From UBA9554 sp038205135 (GTDB lineage Bacteria; Pseudomonadota; Alphaproteobacteria; Rhodobacterales; Rhodobacteraceae), in the NCBI GenBank assembly GCA_038205135.1, contig JBBRCF010000027.1, positions 1 through 31,514 on the forward strand: a DNA stretch of 31,514 bases, in the 5' to 3' direction. The notes under the pieces were generated by a model. That model made no database searches, was not told the DNA's origin, and was given only the letters and a program-made list of their open reading frames with translations. Positions 25,565 to 31,514 of this stretch are shown piece by piece (the first letter of the stretch is position 1; the number at the start of each line of letters is the position of its first letter). A program made the translations under genes and the position numbers.

Positions 25565-27271
25565 TCAGTTCGCGGCGATCAGCCCCATCGCTTCCAGCTT
25601 CAGGATCACCTGATGGGCGCAGTTGTCGACATCGACATTTTCCGTCTCGACCCGCAGTTCGGGAACCGTGGGCGCCTCGTAGGGGTCGGAAATGCCGGTG
25701 AATTCCTTGATCTTGCCTTCGCGGGCCAGCTTGTACAAACCCTTGCGGTCACGCCGTTCGCATTCCTCGACCGATGTTGCCACATGCACTTCGATGAACG
25801 CGCCATAGGCCTCGATCATCTCGCGCACGGCGCGGCGGGTTGTGGTATATGGCGCGATCGGCGCACAGATCGCAATGCCGCCGTTCTTGGTGATTTCCGA
25901 CGCGACATAGCCGATCCGCTTGATGTTGATGTCGCGGTGTTCTTTGCTGAACCCGAGTTCCGAGGACAGGTGTTTGCGCACCACGTCGCCGTCAAGCAGC
26001 GTCACCGGGCGGCCACCCATTTCCATCAGTTTCACCATCAGCGCATTGGCAATGGTGGATTTGCCCGACCCTGACAGGCCGGTGAAAAACACCGTGAACC
26101 CCTGCTGCGACCGCGGCGGCGAGGTGCGGCGAAGCTCGGTGACCACCTCGGGAAAGCTGAACCATTCCGGGATGTCCAAACCTTCGCGCAGACGGCGGCG
26201 CAGTTCGGTGCCCGAAATATCCAGCACCGAACAGCCTTCGGGCACTTCGTTCGCGGGATAATATTGCGCCTTTTCCTGTACATAGACCATGTGCTTGAAA
26301 TCGACCATCTCGACGCCGATTTCCGACTGGTATTGCTGGAACAGGTCCTGCGCCTCGTAGGGACCGTAGAAATCCTGCCCCGCCGAGTTTTTGCCGGGGC
26401 CGGCGTGATCGCGCCCGACGATGAAATGCGTGCAGCCGTGGTTGGCGCGGATCAACCCGTGCCACACCGCTTCGCGCGGCCCGGCCATGCGCATGGCAAG
26501 GTTCAAGAGCGACATGGTGGTGGTGGCCTGCGGATATTTGTCCAGTACCGCCTCATAGCAGCGGACGCGGGTGAAATGGTCGACATCGCCCGGTTTGGTC
26601 ATGCCGACCACGGGATGGATCAACAGGTTTGCCTGCGCTTCCTTGGCGGCGCGGAAGGTCAGTTCCTGATGCGCGCGGTGCAACGGGTTGCGCGTCTGGA
26701 ACGCCACGACCTTGCGCCAGCTCAGTTTGCGGAACAGCGCACGCAGCTCGTTGGGCGTATCGCGACGGCCGCGGAAATCATAATGCACCGGTTGCTGGAT
26801 GCCGGTCACAGGACCACCCAGATAGACTTTGCCGGCCTGATTGTGCAGGTAATTCACCGCCGGATGCGCCAGATCGTCGGCGCCGTAGACTTTCGCGGCC
26901 TCATGCGCCTTGTTCGGCACCCATTTGTCGGTGACGGTCATGGTGCCCAGGATCACGCCTTCCTGATCGCGCAGCGCGATATCCTGACCGATCTCGATCT
27001 TGTCGGCAAAGGCCTCAGTGACGTCCAGCGTGATCGGCATCGGCCACAGGGCGCCATCCGCCATCCGCATGTTGTCCACGACGCCGTTGTAATCTGCCTC
27101 GGACAAAAAGCCTTTCAGCGGATGGAAACCACCGTTCATCAACAGTTCCAGATCGCAGATCTGACGCAGCGTCAGGTCCCAGCTTGTCAGGCCTGCCGCC
27201 TCCAGCTTCATTTTCTGGGCAGAGTCGTAGGAAACATAAAGTTCGGGGATCGGCGCAAGGTTGGCAATCAT
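25565..27271 (-). CDS. Fused ATP sulfurylase / adenylylsulfate kinase
   Basis: 568-residue bifunctional enzyme that makes APS from sulfate and ATP and then phosphorylates it to PAPS. The sulfurylase domain (about 1-385) has QTRNPLHRAH at 192-201 and GRDHAGP at 286-292. The APS kinase domain (about 390-568) has the P-loop GLSGSGKST at 398-406, DGDVVRKHLSSELGFS and GISDPYEAP. Both sets of catalytic motifs look intact, so both activities are likely. ATG 27271 has GGAAAG upstream; the frame from 27310 is longer but unsupported. It stands alone; no other sulfate gene is nearby. Symbols sat/cysC apply to the two halves. Confidence 0.95.
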   Translation of the reverse strand: MIANLAPIPELYVSYDSAQKMKLEAAGLTSWDLTLRQICDLELLMNGGFHPLKGFLSEADYNGVVDNMRMADGALWPMPITLDVTEAFADKIEIGQDIALRDQEGVILGTMTVTDKWVPNKAHEAAKVYGADDLAHPAVNYLHNQAGKVYLGGPVTGIQQPVHYDFRGRRDTPNELRALFRKLSWRKVVAFQTRNPLHRAHQELTFRAAKEAQANLLIHPVVGMTKPGDVDHFTRVRCYEAVLDKYPQATTTMSLLNLAMRMAGPREAVWHGLIRANHGCTHFIVGRDHAGPGKNSAGQDFYGPYEAQDLFQQYQSEIGVEMVDFKHMVYVQEKAQYYPANEVPEGCSVLDISGTELRRRLREGLDIPEWFSFPEVVTELRRTSPPRSQQGFTVFFTGLSGSGKSTIANALMVKLMEMGGRPVTLLDGDVVRKHLSSELGFSKEHRDINIKRIGYVASEITKNGGIAICAPIAPYTTTRRAVREMIEAYGAFIEVHVATSVEECERRDRKGLYKLAREGKIKEFTGISDPYEAPTVPELRVETENVDVDNCAHQVILKLEAMGLIAAN

Positions 27272-27321
27272 CGGGAAACTTTCCAATCTGAACAGCCCGG
27301 CTGGGCGCAAATGATGCGGCC

Positions 27322-27350
27322 TCGTAGACCCCTCGCACGGCGAATTTCAA
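27322..27350 (-). promoter_or_regulatory. Candidate promoter of the sulfate activation gene
   Basis: On the minus strand, TTGAAA (27345-27350) is followed after 16-17 bp by TCTACG/CTACGA (27322-27328), about 50 bp upstream of the start codon. Spacing is right, and the -10 element is a moderate match. Confidence 0.35.
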
Positions 27351-27465
27351 GCACTGTCGCGGCAAAATCAGGGAAAATCGCTGCGCCGTGGCGAAAAGAC
27401 GCCGCCGTTTTGCGCAATACTGCCATTATGGTCCCCCACTTTTGCGGCTATTGCCGGGCCGTGTA

Positions 27466-27810
27466 TCACCCCATGAAGCCCCAGCCGTCGGGAATGAACC
27501 CATGCACCAACCCGATCCGGGTGGCGGTTTCCTCGCCCAGCCAGACCGACAGCGCCGAAACCGGCTGATCGGTCAGCGTCGCCACCAGCCACGGTCCGTC
27601 GGCGGCGTCATCATCTTCGGGCTCGGGGTCGTGGCGTTCCGCGGCAAAGCCCGCGTCGCTGAGCGCGACGATCATCTTGGTCCAGTCCGCGCCGAGGCCC
27701 GGCAGGAAAATGTAATCGATATCGGCCTCTTCGGGCAAGCCTTCGGAGCCTTCGATCTCGGCAAAGGTGGCGTAGGTTTCGGCCTTCTGGGCCGTGAAGT
27801 CATGCGTCAT
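27466..27810 (-). CDS. RraB-like protein (RNase E inhibitor family), tentative
   Basis: 114-residue acidic protein. The pattern of an N-terminal helix (FTAQKAETYATFAEIE), a middle segment DIDYIFLPGLGADWTKMIVALSDAGF, an acidic stretch (HDPEPEDDDAADG) and a C-terminal part ending HGFIPDGWGFMG resembles RraB-family proteins, which bind and restrain RNase E. The match is by overall pattern, not by a diagnostic motif. ATG 27810 is preferred as it begins the family-like part; an ATG at 27849 would add 13 residues. The upstream 454-bp gap is unexplained. Confidence 0.5.
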   Translation of the reverse strand: MTHDFTAQKAETYATFAEIEGSEGLPEEADIDYIFLPGLGADWTKMIVALSDAGFAAERHDPEPEDDDAADGPWLVATLTDQPVSALSVWLGEETATRIGLVHGFIPDGWGFMG

Positions 27811-28264
27811 GTCAGAGTAAGTTCCCGTTTGAGTTGCCTGTTTGAACACGCGTTCCGTCGTCGTGAGGCGTATCCGATTCGTTTTCGATATGGGTTTGAT
27901 AGCTTTGCAATTGACGTGTTGATCGACGCATCTGTCCAGATTTCAAAAGATCGTACGTTCGGGTCTGCTGCCATGGCCTGCGCCCGTCGTCAGCCAGTCT
28001 ACCGTTTTCAGCGCGGCCGGGCAGGAATTCTTGTGGCGCTCTGGTGTCGGTCGTCCGGCACTCGGGATCAACGGACCGCCCGAACCTCGCTGGGGCGGGC
28101 GCCAGAGCGCAAACAGAATGCCCAAAAGGCTTGGTCACATCGGCAGCAAGTCGTCAGAGAAGAGCCGGGAAAAAGCGCCAGCAGATGGTCTTTAACCAGT
28201 TTTCCAGCCACAAAGGACAAATGCCGCCTCATCGCATCTATCCCTCGTAAAGGTGCAGCTTCCG
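27811..28264. other. 454-bp gap with no recognised gene
   Basis: The stretch between the RraB-like gene and trxB has a lower GC content than its surroundings, especially 27850-27960, and many open frames of 60-110 codons on the minus strand (for example 27812-28138 and 28068-28322). None resembles a known family or has a good ribosome-binding site. I see no terminator, repeat or tRNA in it. It may be a decayed gene or an sRNA/regulatory region. Confidence 0.4.
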
Positions 28265-29215
28265 CTAGCTTGACTTGCCATGTTCCGCCAGGAAACGTTC
28301 CGCGTCCAGCGCCGCCATGCAACCCATGCCGGCTGACGTTACGGCCTGACGATAGATCATGTCGGTCAGGTCGCCGGCGGCGAATACGCCGGGAATGGCG
28401 GTGTTGGTCGTGCCGGGCTCGACCTTGACGTAACCGCCGTGGTGCGTTTCCAACTGCCCGGCGACCAGTTCCGACGCGGGCGCATGGCCAATGGCGATGA
28501 ACACGCCCTTGGCGGGAATATCGGTGATGGCACCGGTCTTGACGTTGCGGGCGCGGATACCGGTGACGCCTTTGGGATGGTGGTCGCCGACCACCTCGGC
28601 CAGTTCATGATCCCACAGCACGGTGATCTTGGGATGCGCGAACAGGCGGTCCTGCATGATCCGTTCGGCGCGGAACGTGTTCCTACGGTGGATGACGGTG
28701 ACCTTGCTGGCGAAATTGGTCAGAAACAACGCCTCTTCGACCGCCGTGTTGCCACCACCGACCACGGCGATCTCGGCGCCGCGGTAAAAGAACCCGTCGC
28801 AGGTCGCGCAGGCCGACACGCCAAAACCCTTGAAGGCCTCTTCGCTGGGCAGCCCAAGCCATTTCGCCCGCGCACCGGTGCACAGGATGACCGCGTCGGC
28901 GGTATAGGTGGCCCCCGAGTCGCCCTTGGCCACAAACGGCCGCGTCGACAGGTCCAGCGACGTGATGATGTCACCGACGATCTCGCAGCCCATGGCGCGG
29001 GCATGGGTTTCCATGCGCACCATCAGATCAGGCCCCATCACCGTCTCGTCACCCGGCCAGTTTTCCACGTCGGTGGTGGTAGTCAACTGCCCGCCCGGTT
29101 CAATGCCCTGTACCAGAATCGGCGCCAACATGGCGCGGCTGGCATAGACCCCGGCGGTATAGCCCGCAGGGCCGGAACCGATGATCAGAACGCGGGTGTG
29201 GCGGGCGTCGGGCAT
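28265..29215 (-). CDS. trxB: Thioredoxin reductase
   Basis: FAD-dependent enzyme of 316 residues that reduces thioredoxin with NADPH. The FAD-binding motif LIIGSGPAGYTAGVYASRA is at 10-28, the redox-active pair CATC at 136-139, and the NADPH motif VGGGNTAVEEA at 152-162. The C-terminal FAD segment GVFAAGDLTDMIYRQAVTSAGMG is intact. ATG 29215 has AAGGATACA upstream; the frame stays open to 29707 through a repeat element, which is not coding. It is divergent from the Lrp-family gene, with the second repeat element in the shared 358-bp gap. Confidence 0.95.
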   Translation of the reverse strand: MPDARHTRVLIIGSGPAGYTAGVYASRAMLAPILVQGIEPGGQLTTTTDVENWPGDETVMGPDLMVRMETHARAMGCEIVGDIITSLDLSTRPFVAKGDSGATYTADAVILCTGARAKWLGLPSEEAFKGFGVSACATCDGFFYRGAEIAVVGGGNTAVEEALFLTNFASKVTVIHRRNTFRAERIMQDRLFAHPKITVLWDHELAEVVGDHHPKGVTGIRARNVKTGAITDIPAKGVFIAIGHAPASELVAGQLETHHGGYVKVEPGTTNTAIPGVFAAGDLTDMIYRQAVTSAGMGCMAALDAERFLAEHGKSS

Positions 29216-29303
29216 GGCTGTGTATCCTTCAACGGTTCTTGGGCGATATAGCCCGGGCAGGGTCGGGATGAAAGCCGCCGCGCGGAACTGTGAGGGCGAC
29301 CTA

Positions 29304-29472
29304 GCGGAGCGGCTGCGCCGCGCAATATATCTCTGCGTTGGCTGCGCCTTGGCCTCTGGGTGCCTCCGGCGGGGTATTTTAAAACCAGAGAATTCGGGGA
29401 CTGCGGTTTCGGCTTCTCTGGTTCCAAAATACCCCGGGGGGGCCGCGGGCGGGGGGCAGCGCCCCCTCGACG
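29304..29472 (+). repeat. Dispersed three-hairpin element, copy 2
   Basis: In order: GCGGAGCGGCTGCGCCGCGC (29304-29323); a spacer of about 50 bp; the core hairpin 29371-29435 with lower stem GGGGTATTTT/AAAATACCCC, a 2-nt internal mismatch, and upper stem AACCAGAGAA/TTCTCTGGTT; then GGGGGCAGCGCCCCC (29453-29466). Compared with copy 1, the upper stem has changed on both sides so that pairing is kept. It fills most of the trxB-lrp divergent gap, so here it is not simply a terminator. Confidence 0.8.
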
Positions 29473-29520
29473 GTCCCGCCTGCGCAAGTTTGCGTAAGGA
29501 TGTTGCCTTTTCGCGAAACA

Positions 29521-29550
29521 TTGTTGCGCCCGCCAGACCCTCTGTTATAC
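29521..29550 (+). promoter_or_regulatory. Candidate promoter of the Lrp-family gene
   Basis: TTGTTG (29521-29526) and TTATAC (29545-29550) are separated by 18 bp, about 25 bp upstream of the start codon. If correct, the leader is short. A moderate match only. Confidence 0.35.
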
Positions 29551-29573
29551 GGACCGCCAAGGAGACACGCGCA

Positions 29574-30074
29574 ATGGCCGGAACCAGACTCGACCCGATC
29601 GACCGCAAGATCCTGGCTGAACTGCAGGCTGACGGGCGCATGACCAATGTCGAACTGGCCAAACGCGTCGGTATTTCCGCGCCGCCCTGTCTGCGCCGGG
29701 TGCGCACGCTGGAAGAGGCGGGATATATCCGCGGCTATCACGCCAAGGTGGACACCCGCGAACTTGGGTTCGAGGTGCAAGTGTTTGCCATGGTGGGGCT
29801 GCAAAGCCAGGCCGAGGCAGACCTGAGCCGATTCGAGGCGCGCTGCCGCGCCTGGAGCCTGGTGCGCGAGTGTCACATGCTGAACGGCGAGGTCGATTTC
29901 ATCCTGAAATGCGTGGCCCCGGACCTGTCCACCTTTCAGAATTTCCTGACCGAGGAATTGCTGCGCGCCGACAATGTCGCGAGCGTCAAGACATCCCTCG
30001 TGATCCGCTGTGCCAAGGACGACCCCGGCGTGCCCTTTGACGTGCTGGAGGCACGGCTGGCGCGGTCGGCCTGA
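29574..30074 (+). CDS. Lrp/AsnC family transcriptional regulator
   Basis: 166-residue regulator. The N-terminal helix-turn-helix is clear: LDPIDRKILAELQADGRMTNVELAKRVGIS, then APPCLRRVRTLEEAGYIRGY (residues 6-55). The C-terminal RAM/ligand-binding domain follows, with VKTSLVIRCAKDDPGVPF near the end. AAGGAGACACG precedes ATG 29574, so the longer frame from 29181, which runs through the repeat element, is rejected. Its effector is likely an amino acid. It is divergent from trxB. Confidence 0.93.
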   Translation: MAGTRLDPIDRKILAELQADGRMTNVELAKRVGISAPPCLRRVRTLEEAGYIRGYHAKVDTRELGFEVQVFAMVGLQSQAEADLSRFEARCRAWSLVRECHMLNGEVDFILKCVAPDLSTFQNFLTEELLRADNVASVKTSLVIRCAKDDPGVPFDVLEARLARSA

Positions 30075-30117
30075 GCACAGCGCGGGTCTGCGTGCGCGCG
30101 GGCCCGGGTGACGCGCT

Positions 30118-30138
30118 GCCCCGGAGAGGAGCCGGGGC
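30118..30138. terminator. Possible bidirectional hairpin between lrp and the Hint gene
   Basis: A 7-bp stem, GCCCCGG with CCGGGGC, closes a 7-base loop in the 96-bp gap between the converging genes. It has no T-tract, so termination is uncertain. Confidence 0.3.
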
Positions 30139-30170
30139 GGCGCGAACCTGGCAACGCGACCGGCCTGCGT

Positions 30171-31004
30171 TCACACCTCGGCCATCGGGACGTCAGCGTA
30201 CAGGGCCTGCCGCGGCAGGCAGGGCGGGCCAAAGTCCGACGGCACCGCCAGATGCGGAAACAGCGACATCAGGAACGCCAGGGCCGTGCCGCTCATCCGT
30301 TCGCCCATCCCCAGACCGGGATGCCAGGTTTCGACCGGCACATTCCCAGCCAGAATCACCGCATGGCGCGACAACATCAGGTGATGCAGTTGCACCGGAT
30401 GGCGGGGCCGGACCGCGAACATCGACAGACCGTCCCGCAACGCCATCGCAGGCATTAGCACCGGATTGCCGGCCTCGCGTCCCACGATCCGCGCGCCGGG
30501 GCCCAGCAGCAGATCCGCAAAGGGTTTTCCCGGGGCGAAATGGTCTGTCATCACGCGCGTGACCTGCAGCAATTCCGGTTTTACCACCGGCATGTCGGGG
30601 AACAGCGTCATGCTGCCGGTCCATTGCAGGGGCAGGGCGCAGCCTTCCCGGGTCAGCACTGCATCGCCTGGGATCAGGTCTTCGATCGCAACCGGCCCGG
30701 ACGGGGTGGCGATCAGGGTGCCACGGGCAAAGGCGTTGAACGCGCTTTCGTAAATCGCAGTCGCGGGCAACATCACCTCGCGGACCTCCGATCCACCATC
30801 CGGTTTCAACCAGCTGAATTGCGCGCGACGGGTCAGCGGCATGCGGCGCGTCCGGGCGGATTCGGGGTCGGCTGGTGATGGACGGGCCGGGACGACTGCC
30901 GGGTCGGGCCCCCGCGCCAGAACCGTGGCTGTGGTCATGTCCATCGCGGAGGGCGGGGGTCTGTCTGGCCCGCGCCGCGCGCGGGATGGGAAAACATGCG
31001 TCAT
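30171..31004 (-). CDS. Hint-domain protein lacking the usual first cysteine
   Basis: 277-residue protein. A proline- and arginine-rich N-terminal region (1-60) precedes a Hint_2-like domain: residues 91-120 read AFARGTLIATPSGPVAIEDL and IPGDAVLTRE, the start of the Hedgehog/intein fold, and the domain ends LSRHAVILAGNVPVETWHPG. In self-processing Hint domains a Cys (or Ser) occupies the position of A91, so autocatalysis is not expected by that route. Related Cys-less proteins are common in Rhodobacterales but, to my knowledge, uncharacterised. Start could be ATG 31004 (AGGTG upstream) or GTG 31028. No partner gene is evident. Confidence 0.75.
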   Translation of the reverse strand: MTHVFPSRARRGPDRPPPSAMDMTTATVLARGPDPAVVPARPSPADPESARTRRMPLTRRAQFSWLKPDGGSEVREVMLPATAIYESAFNAFARGTLIATPSGPVAIEDLIPGDAVLTREGCALPLQWTGSMTLFPDMPVVKPELLQVTRVMTDHFAPGKPFADLLLGPGARIVGREAGNPVLMPAMALRDGLSMFAVRPRHPVQLHHLMLSRHAVILAGNVPVETWHPGLGMGERMSGTALAFLMSLFPHLAVPSDFGPPCLPRQALYADVPMAEV

Positions 31005-31088
31005 ATGCGTCACCTGCAATGGTGCCACATCCGGTGTCAGCCCCCACCAACACCACGCGAACGGACACTCGTGTTACCGAATGAGACG

Positions 31089-31117
31089 ATCGTGCGCAAA
31101 GTTACGCTGGCTGTCAA
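31089..31117 (-). promoter_or_regulatory. Candidate promoter of the Hint-domain gene
   Basis: On the minus strand, TTGACA (31112-31117) and CACGAT (31089-31094) are separated by 17 bp, about 85 bp upstream of ATG 31004. The -35 element is perfect and the -10 element is moderate. The rest of 31118-31335 shows nothing recognisable. Confidence 0.4.
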
Positions 31118-31335
31118 AATCAACCGTTGAATTGGTAAAGAACTGGCGCAAGCCGGAACAAACCAAGGTTGTGCCGCCGATTGTCCGGCCCGCGGCAACG
31201 CAGCGGCCACAATTGTGTCGGGACTGATTCGCGCGGCAGGGGCTTTGACATCGGCAACAGCCAAAAGGATCTTGGCCGCCCGCACGCGGGTGCGCAATGA
31301 GCGCGGCTGCCGCGTGGCGCGATCAAACCCTAGGG

Positions 31336-31514
31336 TCAGGCGCTGCGGATCGCGGCACGTCGTCCGGGCTGTGACCGGGTCGCACCGAGCATCTGGCGGT
31401 CGGTCCGGTCCGGGTGGTCAGATCGGGCGGCGCGGGCCATGCGGGTCCATGGCAGGGCAGGCATGGGCGATGTCGCGGCCTCGGCGGCGGCGGCGATCAC
31501 GGATGTCATCCAGC
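31336..31514 (-). CDS. Possible 3' end of an unidentified gene
   Basis: A minus-strand frame is open from the right edge of the window to TGA at 31336-31338, giving about 58 codons. The translated end contains PALPWTRMARAARSDHP and stops after RRAAIRSA. I do not recognise the family. In DNA this GC-rich an open frame of 58 codons is weak evidence, so this is only a candidate. Confidence 0.25.
   Translation of the reverse strand, partial: WMTSVIAAAAEAATSPMPALPWTRMARAARSDHPDRTDRQMLGATRSQPGRRAAIRSA

Noticed and set aside
27388..28428. A 346-codon plus-strand frame across the RraB-like gene, the gap and the trxB end
   Set aside because: It crosses two genes on the other strand and has no ribosome-binding site or family similarity.
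29216..29707. An N-terminal extension of trxB by 164 codons
   Set aside because: It runs through the repeat element and the start of the divergent Lrp gene; the ribosome-binding site and family start are at 29215.

Overview
The window is high-GC (about 65%), densely packed DNA. Gene content and order point to an alphaproteobacterium of the Rhodobacterales (roseobacter/Paracoccaceae type). The supporting evidence is protein-level resemblance to that group, a CIRCE-controlled groESL operon, a hisS-hisZ-hisG operon with short-form HisG, DUF1150, DUF2161 and DUF465 proteins, and a BacNav-type ion channel. The content is mostly core metabolism and stress response. No phage, insertion sequence, CRISPR array, rRNA or tRNA was recognised.

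Layout. 1-8876 (minus strand): a branched-chain-amino-acid-type ABC importer (livH, livM, livG, livF, then a separate binding-protein gene) with a long-chain-type acyl-CoA ligase inside the cluster, followed by acetyl-CoA synthetase cut by the left edge. 9264-16076 (minus): hisS-hisZ-hisG, a crotonase whose reading frame has lost its stop and runs into hisS, ribF, a MaoC dehydratase and a HAD-IIA phosphatase. 16299-18046: a family II pyrophosphatase, divergent from a DUF2161 nuclease-fold protein. 18078-20256: promoter, CIRCE, groES, groEL and terminator. 20267-21839: a 14-nt tandem array, a small ribbon-helix-helix-like ORF and a solitary PhnM-like hydrolase. 21836-23741 (minus): purE-purK and a DUF465 protein. 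23828-24568: a small heat-shock protein gene with an RpoH-like promoter and a possible ROSE RNA thermometer, followed by DUF1150. 24675-27271 (minus): a sodium channel and a fused ATP sulfurylase/APS kinase. 27466-31514: an RraB-like protein, trxB, an Lrp regulator, a Hint-domain protein and a possible gene end.

How the genes work together. The first cluster couples uptake of an organic acid or amino acid to CoA activation and acetate use. The his genes supply histidyl-tRNA and the first enzyme of histidine synthesis. groESL, the small heat-shock protein and trxB serve protein folding and redox balance. The two heat-shock loci appear to use different controls: CIRCE/HrcA repression for groESL, and RpoH plus an RNA thermometer for the small Hsp.

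The most unusual signals are: (i) an internal 350-bp segment of hisS at about 50% GC that carries an extra stretch of about 45 residues; (ii) the ROSE-like hairpin; (iii) several unrelated short tandem-repeat arrays (12, 14, 15 and 16-nt units) at gene 3' ends, one of which supplies the start site of a small ORF; (iv) two copies of a three-hairpin dispersed element whose stem covaries; and (v) the crotonase without a stop.
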